Positions 1 to 8,801 of a DNA stretch of 64,000 nucleotides are shown here, in pieces. This DNA comes from CAYXLI01 sp964464925. Lineage in GTDB: Bacteria; Acidobacteriota; Terriglobia; Bryobacterales; Bryobacteraceae. The stretch lies in the NCBI GenBank assembly GCA_964464925.1, contig CAYXLI010000008.1, positions 1 to 64,000 on the forward strand. Reading direction: 5' to 3'. The translations under genes and the position numbers were made by a program. Positions within the stretch are counted from its first letter, which is position 1, and every line of letters starts with the position of its first letter. The notes beneath the pieces were generated by a model. The model searched no databases. It was not told the DNA's origin and was given only the letters and a program-made list of their open reading frames with translations.

Positions 1-489
1 GCCGCTGTGAACTGCCTCGAAGGCCGAAGGTCGCTCGCGTTCGAAGGCCGGCACGCCTTCAATCTGTTTGGCGTTGAAGACTGTGTAAACCCGGTGTATC
101 AGGCGTCGCTGACCGTCTTTGCCAGCTTCATCGGTCCCATTCCTCGTTGGCTCGCCATCCTTTTTCTCGGCCTTCGCTTTCACTTCCCAGAACTCGATGT
201 GGGTGCCTTTCTCGCCTTTCCGCACCTGCCACCCGTTCTCGGCAGCCTGTTTGTAGGTCATCCACCGGGGATCTTCGTAGCCCCGGGCCAGCCCGGTCGC
301 CATCAAGTGAATAGCGTTGCCACCCCTGTATGCCTTGTCCGTCGTCGGGTTGAACGGCATACCGGCCGACTCCCAGGGCTTCTGCCACGGCGCGACGCCA
401 TCTTCGAGCATTCTGACGATGGAATCGGTGACTTCTTGGCGGTGGTCGCGTTTCGCTGGTACAGCTCCATTCTGGTCGCGGGGGGTCAT
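1..489 (-). CDS. ArdC-like antirestriction protein, N-terminal part (truncated by window edge)
   Basis: The complement of 1-489 is open with no stop and reads off the left edge. The 163 visible residues match the ArdC N-terminal ssDNA-binding domain (DUF1738): a segment close to MLEDGVAPWQKPW, then NPTTDKAYRGGNAIHL, then a W-x-T-Y-x-Q and GWQVRKGEKGT stretch. In the family this domain is followed by a zincin metalloprotease domain, which would lie outside the window. ArdC proteins protect incoming plasmid or ICE DNA from host restriction. The ATG at 489 has an AGGAGG ten bases upstream and an in-frame stop further up. Its first bases overlap the stop of the small upstream ORF, which implies coupled translation. 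Confidence 0.8.
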   Translation of the reverse strand, partial: MTPRDQNGAVPAKRDHRQEVTDSIVRMLEDGVAPWQKPWESAGMPFNPTTDKAYRGGNAIHLMATGLARGYEDPRWMTYKQAAENGWQVRKGEKGTHIEFWEVKAKAEKKDGEPTRNGTDEAGKDGQRRLIHRVYTVFNAKQIEGVPAFERERPSAFEAVHSG

Positions 490-626
490 CGTCCTGAAGC
501 CTCCTCGACTTGCTGTTCAAACGGTTCGAAGGCAGATGAGGGACTCTCGTTTTCAAAACCCGATCCTTCGAGGGGCTCGCCTCCACGTGCCTGGATTTCC
601 GGTTCCGAGGTTTTTGGGAGATTCAT
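486..626 (-). CDS. Small acidic ORF (46 aa) coupled to ardC
   Basis: A 46-codon ORF begins MNLPKTSEPE and ends EEASGR. It has a good Shine-Dalgarno (GGAAGGAG, four bases before ATG 626), and its TGA overlaps the ATG of the ardC-like gene. The peptide is strongly acidic (many Glu, few Lys/Arg) and has no hydrophobic segment. No family is recognised. The overlap and ribosome site argue for real translation, either as a product or as a leader coupling translation into ardC. Confidence 0.5.
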   Translation of the reverse strand: MNLPKTSEPEIQARGGEPLEGSGFENESPSSAFEPFEQQVEEASGR

Positions 627-991
627 TTGGCTCCTTCCGGCGCGCGGCGCCTACCCGGTAAGCCTTGAGGTGGCCCTCGCGTGACAGGAACATGATCGAT
701 GAATGTGGCCGGCAAAAGCACTGTCGAGCAAGGATGCGTCGAAAGAGTTGCTTCCCGATGGGCGACAACCCACTCGGAGAAGGCCACTTTCCGGTAACCG
801 GACTTGCCTGGCGGGTGATCGTCCCGCCGCGATATCGTCCGGTGCGTCGAGAGGGCTCCTGCCTCACGCGGGCAAACAAAACCTAGCTCGAATTCGGAAC
901 ACCGCAGGCCGGCAGAGGCACACAGCCCCGTCGCTCGGCGCTATCATCATTCTTGGGAATGCCATGGAAAGTTTAAGGGGTCGCGCGAACG
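627..991. other. Divergent intergenic region, nothing recognised
   Basis: This 365-bp region separates the leftward ardC unit from the rightward chemosensory kinase. Several ORFs cross it on both strands, but none has a ribosome site plus recognisable protein character. Promoters for both flanking units must lie here. No convincing -35/-10 pair, operator or repeat could be picked by eye. Confidence 0.4.
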
Positions 992-3900
992 ATGGCGAAG
1001 AAGAAATCACGCCCAGCAGTTCCACCAATTCAGCGGAATTTGGAGAGCGCTGGGGCGGGGACAAATGGCAAAGATGAAGAGCCCCCGTCGAGCCGATTCG
1101 TAATCGCTGCGTTGGGCGCGTCCGCGGGCGGCCTTGAAGCCCTCCAGAATTTCTTCCAACACATGCCGTCCGATACAGGCATCGGGTTCGTCGTTGTCCA
1201 GCACCTTTCCCCTGAACACAGAAGCGCTCTCGCGGAGCTGCTTGGCAAGCACACACAGATGCCGGTGGAAGAGGCACGCGATAACGCGGACGTCGAGCCC
1301 AACCACGTTTACATCATTCCTCCGAACGCTACTTTGACCATCGCGGACGGCAAGCTGCACGTGAAAGCGCCCGAGGGGCCGCGCGGCAAGCGCATGCCGA
1401 TTGACGCCCTGTTCCGTTCTCTCGCTGAGGATCGAAGAGAAGGTGCCGTCTGCATCATGCTTTCGGGCATGGGCTCTGATGGCACAATCGGTCTGGCGGC
1501 GATCAAGGAAAACGGCGGGATGGCCATGGCCCAGTCGATCGAGACCGCTAAGTACGACGCCATCCTTCGCAGCGCAATCGCCACGGGGCTTGTGGATCAT
1601 ATTCTTCCGGTTGAGCAAATGCCGGCAAAGCTGATCGCCTATGCCGATCATCTGAGCTCGCTTGACGCTAATGCGGACGGCATGAAAGAGCAGATTGGTG
1701 AGCACATTGGGCAGGTTTTCAGCCTGCTGCGCCAGCGCAGGGGTCATGATTTCAACGGATACAAACAAAGCACCATCGGCCGACGGCTCCAGAGACGCAT
1801 GAAGGCTCTGCAGGTGGAAACTGTCGGGGAGTACGTCGCCGTGCTTGAGCAGGACCCGGCAGAGAGCGAGCGGCTCTTCAAAGATTTCCTCATTGGAGTG
1901 ACCGAGTTCTTTCGCGATCCCGAAGCCTTTGACACGCTCGCCCGGGAAGTCATCCCCAAGCTGTTTGAGGACAAGAAATCAGCCGACGACGTTCGAGCGT
2001 GTGTCGTGGGATGCGCGACCGGCGAGGAAGCCTATACCGTCGCGATGCTGCTTTCTGAGCACGCTGGCATCCTGAAGGACGCGCCCAAAATTCAAGTGTT
2101 CGCAACCGACATCGATGATCGCGGCCTGGAGGTGGCCCGCAAGGGCGTGTACCCGGCCACCATTGCCGAGCAGGTCAGTCCGGCCCGACTGGATCGCTTC
2201 TTCGTCAAACAGGACGGGTATTATCATGTGAAACGCGAGCTCCGCGACGTGTGCATCTTCTCGCACCACAGCTTTTTCACTGACCCGCCGTTTTCGCGCC
2301 AAGACCTGATCTCCTGCCGCAACATGATGATCTATCTAGGCCCGGAACTGCAAGACCGAATCGTTCCCCTGTTCCACTACGCGCTGCGGCGCAATGGCTA
2401 CTTGTTCCTGGGCGCGTCGGAGGGCATCACCTCGAATCGCGAGCTGTTCCAGACGGTAGACAAGAAATTCCGGATTTTCCAGAAAAAGGAATCCGTGAGT
2501 CGGGTGCCGGTCCAATTTCCGCTGACCGATGTCGGTGGCCCCTTCCGGCAGACCGGCAACCCGCCGATTCCCGCTCCGGACGATCGTAACGTACCGAAGC
2601 GCCTGGAAACAGTCATCCTTCAGCGTTACACGCCAGCTTGTGCGGTGGTCAGCGAGAACGGCGAGGCGGTGTACTTCTCCGGTCGCATTAGTCTGTATTT
2701 CGACCACCCGCCCGGCCGACCGGACAACAACGTGCTGAACATCGCGCGCGAGGGCCTGCGCATCCCCCTGCGGACCGCACTGCACCGCGCCGCCACGGCG
2801 CATGAGCGTGTTGAGGAAAAGCAGATTTTAGTGCAGACCAATGGGTCCGTAACAGAGGTGGACCTGAGCGTGGAGCCGTTGGCCGAATTCCCGAACAATT
2901 TGTTTATTGTCGTGATTGAGCCGACTCCCCGCAGTTCCCTCGACCGCCAGGACAAGAAAGACACGCGCGATTCGAACGCCGAAGCTACCATAAAGTACCT
3001 CGAAAGCGAGCTGCGGTCTTCGCAGGAGCGCGCGCATGCGATTTTCGAGGAACTGGAGAGCTCGAACGAGGAGCTGAAATCCGCCAACGAAGAATACCAA
3101 TCGATCAACGAGGAGTTGGAGACGTCCAAGGAGGAGCTTCAATCCTCCAATGAAGAATTGCGAACCGTCAACTCAGAGCTCGCGCGCAAGAACCTCGATC
3201 TCGATAACGCGTCCAGCGATCTGCAGATTCTACTCGATAGCACCCAGTTGGCCACGCTCTTCCTGGATCTGAATCTGCGAATCAAGAAATTCACACCGGC
3301 AGCGGAGAACTTGTTCCGGCTCATTGCCGGTGACATAGGGCGTCCAATTCGCGATCTTGCGTCGGAGCTTTCGTCGTCGTCCCAGCGGGAATTCGAGAAC
3401 GATGTGCAGGAAGTGTTAGAGTCATCCACCTCGATCGTCCGCCAGGTCACGACTGCAGACGGACGACATTTTCAGATGCGCATCATGCCCTATCGCACCG
3501 CGCACAACTTGGTCGCCGGCGTGGTGGCGACTTTCACCGATGTGACTCCGCTGGCCGAAGCCCAAAAGGCCGCCGATGAGGCTACAGCGTATGCCGCGAA
3601 TATCGTCAACACAGTACGCGAGCCGCTGCTTGTGCTGGATGCCGATCTGAGGGTGACGTCTGCGAGCGAATCCTTTTATAGGATGTTTGAGGCGATCCCG
3701 GAAGAAACGGTCGGTCACCTGGTGTACGAACTGGGAAATCGCGAGTGGGATATCCCCCAAGTCCGCCAGCTTTTGAGCGATTTGCTTCCCCGGAACAAGA
3801 GCATGAATGATTTCGAGGTTGAGCAGGAGTTCGGGAACATCGGACGAAAGACCATGCTCTTAAACGCCCGTGTCATCGAGCACGGCCCGCCGCTCATACT

Positions 3901-4645
3901 GTTGGCCATTGAGGACGTCACCGACCGGAAGATTTCTGAAGCCATGCTGCGAAGCGCCAACGCCGATCTGAAGCAGTTCGCCTACGCGGCCTCCCATGAC
4001 TTGCAGGAGCCGCTGCGCATGGTGACCAGCTACACCCAACTGCTCGCCAAGGAGTACCGGGGCAAGCTGGACAAGAACGCCGACACATACATCGGCTACG
4101 CCGTGGACGGCGCCCAGCGCATGGAGACGTTGTTGAGAGATCTGCGCAACTACTTGGCGGTAAACGAAGAAAGGCTCGGCCAGCCGGTTCGCGTGGATTG
4201 CAATGCCGTTCTCAAGAGTGCACTCGAACTTCTCGCCATCGCGGTCAGGGAAGCGGGCGCGACGGTGACTCACGATCCGTTGCCCTCGATCATGGCGGAG
4301 GAACTGCCGATTGCGCTACTGTTCCAGAACCTCATCGGCAACGCGCTAAAGTACCACCGCAAAGGCACACCGCCCAAGATCCACGTTGCGGCGCAACAGA
4401 AAGATCACGAGTGGGACTTTTCGGTGAGCGACAATGGCATCGGCATCCAAGAAGAGTACTTGGGAAGAATCTTCGCTCCGTTCAAACGGCTACACGGAAA
4501 GGACATTCCCGGCAGCGGCATCGGCCTTGCGATCTGTCAGAAAATCGTTGCGCATTATAGAGGTCGAATCTGGGCCGAATCGGACTACGGAAAGGGATCG
4601 ACTTTCCACTTTACGATTCCGGTGGACAAGCGAGCAAATAAATGA
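992..4645 (+). CDS. CheB-CheR-PAS-histidine kinase fusion
   Basis: This 1217-residue cytoplasmic multidomain sensor has a CheB methylesterase domain at residues about 36-220. Its catalytic triad is readable as Ser44 (GASAGG), His71 (QHLSPEH) and Asp163 (GMGSDG). A CheR-type SAM methyltransferase follows (about 230-500), including the GCATGEEAYT motif, then a coiled coil of SSNEEL-type repeats (about 670-740) and two PAS-like domains. A HisKA domain carries phospho-acceptor His1002 in SHDLQEP. A HATPase domain has the N box FQNLIGNALKYH and the G boxes DNGIGI and GSGIGLAI. Such fusions sense an unknown cue and pass phosphate to a stand-alone receiver. The next gene overlaps it by ATGA and is the obvious partner. 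ICE carriage is unusual but not unique. Confidence 0.92.
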   Translation: MAKKKSRPAVPPIQRNLESAGAGTNGKDEEPPSSRFVIAALGASAGGLEALQNFFQHMPSDTGIGFVVVQHLSPEHRSALAELLGKHTQMPVEEARDNADVEPNHVYIIPPNATLTIADGKLHVKAPEGPRGKRMPIDALFRSLAEDRREGAVCIMLSGMGSDGTIGLAAIKENGGMAMAQSIETAKYDAILRSAIATGLVDHILPVEQMPAKLIAYADHLSSLDANADGMKEQIGEHIGQVFSLLRQRRGHDFNGYKQSTIGRRLQRRMKALQVETVGEYVAVLEQDPAESERLFKDFLIGVTEFFRDPEAFDTLAREVIPKLFEDKKSADDVRACVVGCATGEEAYTVAMLLSEHAGILKDAPKIQVFATDIDDRGLEVARKGVYPATIAEQVSPARLDRFFVKQDGYYHVKRELRDVCIFSHHSFFTDPPFSRQDLISCRNMMIYLGPELQDRIVPLFHYALRRNGYLFLGASEGITSNRELFQTVDKKFRIFQKKESVSRVPVQFPLTDVGGPFRQTGNPPIPAPDDRNVPKRLETVILQRYTPACAVVSENGEAVYFSGRISLYFDHPPGRPDNNVLNIAREGLRIPLRTALHRAATAHERVEEKQILVQTNGSVTEVDLSVEPLAEFPNNLFIVVIEPTPRSSLDRQDKKDTRDSNAEATIKYLESELRSSQERAHAIFEELESSNEELKSANEEYQSINEELETSKEELQSSNEELRTVNSELARKNLDLDNASSDLQILLDSTQLATLFLDLNLRIKKFTPAAENLFRLIAGDIGRPIRDLASELSSSSQREFENDVQEVLESSTSIVRQVTTADGRHFQMRIMPYRTAHNLVAGVVATFTDVTPLAEAQKAADEATAYAANIVNTVREPLLVLDADLRVTSASESFYRMFEAIPEETVGHLVYELGNREWDIPQVRQLLSDLLPRNKSMNDFEVEQEFGNIGRKTMLLNARVIEHGPPLILLAIEDVTDRKISEAMLRSANADLKQFAYAASHDLQEPLRMVTSYTQLLAKEYRGKLDKNADTYIGYAVDGAQRMETLLRDLRNYLAVNEERLGQPVRVDCNAVLKSALELLAIAVREAGATVTHDPLPSIMAEELPIALLFQNLIGNALKYHRKGTPPKIHVAAQQKDHEWDFSVSDNGIGIQEEYLGRIFAPFKRLHGKDIPGSGIGLAICQKIVAHYRGRIWAESDYGKGSTFHFTIPVDKRANK

Positions 4646-5076
4646 GTACCAGGCGTATCGTCCTGATTGAAGACAATCCCGGAGACGTCCTCCTGGTGCA
4701 AAAAGCGCTTGAGGCGAACGCCGTCGATTGCGAGACGACGCAGTTCGAGAGCGGTGTGGAAGCGTTGAAGGTCCTATGCCCACCGGAATGTACCGAGGCA
4801 AACCGCTTGGTGCCCGATGCCATCCTACTCGACCTGAACACTCCCAAAACCGATGGCTTCGATGTCCTCGCTCAACTCAAGAATGCACCACATCTGGCTG
4901 ATGTTCCTATCGCGATTTTCACATCATCGCAGGCCGAGAGCGACAAAGCACGCTCCATTTCTCTGGGCGCCGCTCGGTACATCCAGAAGCCGTCGGGCTT
5001 GGAAGAGTTCCTAAGCGCGGTCGGTCAGGCCGTCAAAGAGATGCTGGCCATCGAAAGACACTCGGGTCTTCGCTGA
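4642..5076 (+). CDS. Single-domain response regulator (Rcp1-like)
   Basis: The 144-residue receiver has no output domain. The acidic pocket is EDN at residues 10-12, the phospho-acceptor is Asp64 in LLDLNTP, and the conserved Lys is K116 in YIQKPSG. The insertion after helix 2 is typical of Rcp1/CheY-like partners of phytochrome-type and CheB-CheR-type kinases. Its ATG overlaps the kinase stop (ATGA), so the two are translationally coupled and very likely a cognate pair. The output is unknown, since no DNA-binding or enzymatic domain is present. The roughly 280 bp after it contain no gene I can support. Confidence 0.92.
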   Translation: MSTRRIVLIEDNPGDVLLVQKALEANAVDCETTQFESGVEALKVLCPPECTEANRLVPDAILLDLNTPKTDGFDVLAQLKNAPHLADVPIAIFTSSQAESDKARSISLGAARYIQKPSGLEEFLSAVGQAVKEMLAIERHSGLR

Positions 5077-5360
5077 CCCGTAATGTGATACCCAGCGAAG
5101 TTCTTGGCTGCCTCCAGCAGAGTTCTTACGTCGTGACCTGTGAGAGGTCCCATCTGTCGCAAACGTGATTAGTGCCGCCAAGGAGAAATCGCCCGCATGA
5201 TTGAGCAACCGAAAGGACGAAGGCGGCTGTCGAGCGTGCATGCTCTTGGGAAACGTCCTTACCCGAATGTGGAGCCTTGGCTCTCGGATTCCGAGCGGAT
5301 AACGGGCTACTCGGAAGTATAGTTGTCAAGGGGTTCAGGTTTAGGTGCGCGCGCTCAAGC

Positions 5361-6800
5361 CTATCGATCACGTTCCGCACGCCGAGCGGACTCAAACGTG
5401 GTTAGTTCTATAGCAGTCTTTGTCAATGCAGCGTAATAACGCCCCAGCCATCCACCCCAGGCATGACCCACTGTAACGAGGCCATCCGAGCGCAATTCCT
5501 TAGCGCGGTCAACTAGGTGACGCCTGTTCCGCACGAGCCGTTCAGCGTCGCCCAAATCCTCAGCCTCCAACACGGGACGGCCGTTCTCAAACTGCTTTTG
5601 CAGCCGAACAAAGGAGTTGGTTCGAAGTTTTCCCCGGCTCCGTGCCTCTTCCATTTCCGGCGTGTAGTAGATCAGGTGCACTTTCGCGTCGGTGCCTTCG
5701 AGCAACAGGTAGTGGCGACCCGCGCCCTTGCCGGCTTCCTCCTCGCCGTGCGAGAGTACTCTACCTTCAAGACTCTTCAGCTTGCGGAGGTCCAGCACAA
5801 CCAGCGGCAACCGTTCGTCGGATAGCAGCGCTCCGTGTGAAGCGAGCATTTTCTGACGGTCGTTCGTCCGCTGCATCGCCTTTAGGACCGTTCCGAAATC
5901 TCGTCGGACCAGCCATTCGCATCCGGCACCTGCGGTTGCCAATCCCATCTGTTGAAGCACGACCAATCGCGCGTCGATATGCTTCTCGCGCGCCCGAGAT
6001 CCACGCCCACTCATCCGCCTGACGACAAAATGCTCAGCGGTCGAACCGTCAACCGAGTTCGAGCGACTGATCATGCGGTCCAGGGAGGTGAAGCGACGTT
6101 CCTGAATCTCACGACGCTCAGCAGCAATGGCGTCCAGTTGATTGCGGTGCCCGAGCTGTCGAGTACAAAGGTCCTCCGCGATGGCCCGGATTCCGTGCCG
6201 CACGTAGTCGCGAGGCAGGTCGAGAGGTGATTTGTCCTCCCGAACTCCCCGGAGCGCAATGTGCACGTGGGGATGCTCAGTGTTGAAATGCGTAACGGCC
6301 ACCCATTCCAATTTCGTTCCCAGGTCCTTCTCCATGCGGGCCATGAGATCTCGGGCCAGCCGATCAAGATCGACTCGCTCTCCAAATTCGGGCGATACAA
6401 TCAGCTTCCAAAGTCGCGGATCACCCTCACTCTGCCACCGTTCGAGTTCCCCGGCAGGTTCCATCGGTTGACGGGCTCCATCCAGCGCTTCGTCAACCAG
6501 CCGGGAGAGAACGGCTCCTCCGCTGCTCTCGCGAGCGATATACCTGCCATGAGCCCGCCATTGGCCGTCCGTCTTGTTGGCCGTATACATCGTCCGGACA
6601 GCGCAACGCTGATTGAAGCGCCTTCCCGCCCCACCGCCGGCGCCAGTCCCCGTCGACTTCTTCGATCGGCGTGAAGTGCCGGCATACCGAAGAACGGTCC
6701 GCAAGGCGGTCGACCAAGCGCGGGCTTCACCTTTTCTACCAGCATGGGGGCGGTTTGGTCGGACTCGAAAGTCGTCGCCTTCGTCAGCGTTCTTCGCCAC
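5361..6800 (-). CDS. traI: MOBP-type relaxase (TraI/VirD2-like with DUF3363)
   Basis: A 479-residue relaxase. Residues about 60-260 hold the nicking domain: candidate catalytic Tyr87 (GRYIARE) and the metal-binding histidine cluster at 171-180 (THFNTEHPHVH), the three-His motif of HUH nucleases of the VirD2/TraI group. The C-terminal half resembles the DUF3363 region of plasmid VirD2-like relaxases. It would cut oriT, attach covalently to the 5' end and pilot the strand. The start is GTG 6800, overlapping the end of traJ by 17 bp. Gene order traJ-traI leftward and traKLM rightward is that of RP4 Tra1. Confidence 0.88.
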   Translation of the reverse strand: MAKNADEGDDFRVRPNRPHAGRKGEARAWSTALRTVLRYAGTSRRSKKSTGTGAGGGAGRRFNQRCAVRTMYTANKTDGQWRAHGRYIARESSGGAVLSRLVDEALDGARQPMEPAGELERWQSEGDPRLWKLIVSPEFGERVDLDRLARDLMARMEKDLGTKLEWVAVTHFNTEHPHVHIALRGVREDKSPLDLPRDYVRHGIRAIAEDLCTRQLGHRNQLDAIAAERREIQERRFTSLDRMISRSNSVDGSTAEHFVVRRMSGRGSRAREKHIDARLVVLQQMGLATAGAGCEWLVRRDFGTVLKAMQRTNDRQKMLASHGALLSDERLPLVVLDLRKLKSLEGRVLSHGEEEAGKGAGRHYLLLEGTDAKVHLIYYTPEMEEARSRGKLRTNSFVRLQKQFENGRPVLEAEDLGDAERLVRNRRHLVDRAKELRSDGLVTVGHAWGGWLGRYYAALTKTAIELTTFESARRAERDR

Positions 6801-7281
6801 GGTTCAGCAACTCCGTCATAGCAGCTTGAGAATCGCCGGCCATTCCTGCGCCGACACTTTTCAGGAATCGATCGTAACGGACTCTCCCGCGTGCGACAGC
6901 CTGGTCGTAGGTGTCCCTTGGCGGCTCCGCGATGCAGGTCAGCAACGTCTTCACAAGGGAATCGACAAACGCAAAGAGCGCCTGCTGACCGAGATTGACG
7001 CGGCGGATCTCTCGGGCTAGTCGATCAAGACTTGCGGCGATCCGTTCCTCGGCAGCATCCACGCCGCTCTCACGTCCAGCCAATTCCCGCTCGATGGCAG
7101 CTCGAATGAACGCGCTCGTATTCGAGAAGCCGCCGTCCTTCGCTGCCCGTTCGATCCGTCCGATAAGCACTTCATCGACCCGAATTCCCCGCCATACGGT
7201 TTTGGCTTTCCTTTGGCTCTTCACAGTCTGTATGCCGCCGCAGACGAGGCGCGTGACAGCGGTGTGCGCGAACGTGCGCAT
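6784..7281 (-). CDS. traJ: TraJ-like relaxosome accessory protein
   Basis: The 165-residue protein has a core (residues about 30-75) that reads as a ribbon-helix-helix DNA-binding fold: a basic strand, then VDEVLIGRIERAAKDG and a second helix. This is as expected for a relaxosome protein that binds the oriT inverted repeat and recruits the relaxase. It lies directly upstream of, and overlaps, the relaxase gene. The start is uncertain: ATG 7281 gives an N-terminus unlike the family, and GTG 7224 (VKSQRKAK) is plausible. Neither has a strong Shine-Dalgarno. Confidence 0.7.
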   Translation of the reverse strand: MRTFAHTAVTRLVCGGIQTVKSQRKAKTVWRGIRVDEVLIGRIERAAKDGGFSNTSAFIRAAIERELAGRESGVDAAEERIAASLDRLAREIRRVNLGQQALFAFVDSLVKTLLTCIAEPPRDTYDQAVARGRVRYDRFLKSVGAGMAGDSQAAMTELLNRGEER

Positions 7282-7480
7282 GTTGGGAAGATTCGTGCGC
7301 AGCGGAACCGCTCTGAAACAAAGAAGATAGGCCTAGAAGAATCGAAAAACGCGCAACAACCCTTTATGTTCCACTACCCGTCTGTTTTGCCGCTATTGAT
7401 CTTCGCTGTCGGCTTCGCGCCGGGACGAACCGGTAAGAAACTGAAACATTCTGAAACCTGCCTGCGATAAGGCGCGCCGC
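7282..7480. other. Probable oriT region between traJ and traK
   Basis: The position is that of RP4 oriT, between divergent traJ and traK. The stretch holds short palindromes (GCGGAACCGC, TAGGCCTA and GGCGCGCC). TAAGGCGCGCC at 7468-7478 resembles the nick-side TAAGTGCGCCC of the RSF1010 group. No full consensus nic site could be confirmed by reading, so the region is assigned by context only. Confidence 0.4.
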
Positions 7481-7560
7481 TGAAACCTTCCGAAATATTC
7501 CGTGGAAATCTTGAAACTTGCCGTCACGGACATGTTTTCTCGCGGCCTACGGAATAGAGG
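7441..7560 (+). promoter_or_regulatory. Shared promoter/operator module, copy A (traKLM)
   Basis: The module contains GAAAC-type repeats at roughly helical spacing (CTGAAACATT, CTGAAACCTG, CTGAAACCTTCC, then GGAAATCTT and TTGAAACTTG). CCGTCACGG follows with its GTC at 7523-7525, then GCGGCCTACGGAATAGAGG at 7542-7560. Near-matching modules precede the CHAT gene and trbB. GAAA-N14-GTC resembles an ECF sigma promoter, where GAAC is the -35 and GTC the -10 element. The repeat run also overlaps the possible oriT. Confidence 0.55.
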
Positions 7561-8014
7561 CCGCTTGGATCAAACACCGAACGACAAACTGGATCTGACT
7601 CGGCTCCGCGCGCGATTGGCGGAGAAACCGCGAACCAAGGCAGGACAAGTGCGGCAGGCCTGGCCGGATATCAAGGCGCTCTTCGATGCGGGCCACAGCC
7701 TCAAGGACATTTGGATGTGGCTGAACGAGATCGGGATCGAGATCGGCTATGCGCGTTTGTCGCATTACACCGGGCAACTGAAGCGCCGGGATCAATCCGC
7801 GGCTGCCGCTGAGCAGGGCTCGACCATTGTGGACAAAGGTGGCCTTCGGGACACTGCGGCCCCCGTCTCGACCGATGGCGCGGCGAGAGAAAGAACCGTT
7901 TCCGATCAGGGGGCCGAGACTGTCCACGATCCGCTCGCCAACATTCGACAGCGAGAAGACCGGCGTCCCGGCTTTCAGTACAACTCCGATCCCGATATCA
8001 AAAAGCTGATCTGA
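7532..8014 (+). CDS. traK: TraK-like oriT-binding protein
   Basis: This small basic protein is first in a rightward operon with traL and traM. The conserved part runs from LRARLAEKP through WPDIKALFDAGHSLKDIWMWLNE to a GIEIGYARLSHY segment, a TraK-type helix-turn-helix-like pattern (AGHSLKDIWxWL). The acidic, Gly-poor tail is probably disordered. In RP4, TraK wraps the traK-proximal side of oriT. The start is uncertain. ATG 7532 sits where transcription from the upstream GTC box should begin, so TTG 7565, five bases after AGAGG, may be the real one. Confidence 0.72.
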   Translation: MFSRGLRNRGRLDQTPNDKLDLTRLRARLAEKPRTKAGQVRQAWPDIKALFDAGHSLKDIWMWLNEIGIEIGYARLSHYTGQLKRRDQSAAAAEQGSTIVDKGGLRDTAAPVSTDGAARERTVSDQGAETVHDPLANIRQREDRRPGFQYNSDPDIKKLI

Positions 8015-8029
8015 ACAGGAAGGAAGAAG

Positions 8030-8800
8030 ATGGCGAAAGCCCCAAACACAAATGGTGCGAACGGAATCGAGTCAACAGGCGCGATTCACCTCACTCTGCA
8101 GGGCAAAGGAGGCGTGGGCAAGAGCCTAATCGCAGCGATCCTGGCCCAATACTTGAAAGGAAAGGACCGGGAGGTCCGTTGCATCGACACGGACCCAGTA
8201 AATCGGACATTCGCCCAGTATGCGTCGCTCGCCGCCGACCGCCTGAACCTGCGCGACGAGCACAACCGAATTGAGCAGCGGGCCTTCGATTCGCTGATGG
8301 AACGCTTCCTCATGGAGGATTCGGCAACATTCGTCGTCGATAACGGCGCATCAACGTTCCTGCCGTTGTGGCATTACCTGCTTGAGAACAACGCTCTGGA
8401 CTACCTGCGGCAGAATGGCCGGCGGGTCTACGTGCATACGGTCATCACGGGCGGCCAGGCTTTGCTTGATACTCTCAACGGGTTCAATGAGCTTGCCCAG
8501 ACAACGCAGGAGCGAAATATCGTCGTGTGGGTGAACGAGTACTTTGGGCGCGTCGAGGCTGAAGGCAAGAAGTTCTCCGAGATGGCAGCCTACCGTGAGA
8601 ACGTCGAGAAGGTATGCGGAGCCGTGATCTTCTCGAAACGCAATCAGGATACGTTCGGCCGCGATGTCGAAGAGATGATCGCAGCCAAGTTGACCTTCAG
8701 CGAGGCGATCGGCGCCGCCAGGCTTCCCGTGATGGCGAAGCAGCGACTGAAGATCGTGCAGAGGGATCTCTTCGAACAACTAGATCGGGTGCCGTTCTGA
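8030..8800 (+). CDS. traL: TraL-like P-loop ATPase of conjugation
   Basis: The 256-residue ParA/MinD-superfamily protein has a deviant Walker A, GKGGVGKS, at residues 25-32 and an IDTDPVNRTF motif at 52-61. This is characteristic of the TraL family of RP4 and Ti plasmids rather than of partition ParA. The start follows AGGAAGGAAG. It sits between traK and traM as in RP4. Its biochemical role in transfer is not settled, and no ParB partner is nearby, so partition is unlikely. Confidence 0.85.
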   Translation: MAKAPNTNGANGIESTGAIHLTLQGKGGVGKSLIAAILAQYLKGKDREVRCIDTDPVNRTFAQYASLAADRLNLRDEHNRIEQRAFDSLMERFLMEDSATFVVDNGASTFLPLWHYLLENNALDYLRQNGRRVYVHTVITGGQALLDTLNGFNELAQTTQERNIVVWVNEYFGRVEAEGKKFSEMAAYRENVEKVCGAVIFSKRNQDTFGRDVEEMIAAKLTFSEAIGAARLPVMAKQRLKIVQRDLFEQLDRVPF

Positions 8801-8801
8801 C

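Noticed and set aside
553..879. Minus-strand 108-codon frame upstream of ardC
   Set aside because: The basic, low-complexity product overlaps the better supported 46-codon ORF in another frame and lacks a ribosome site.
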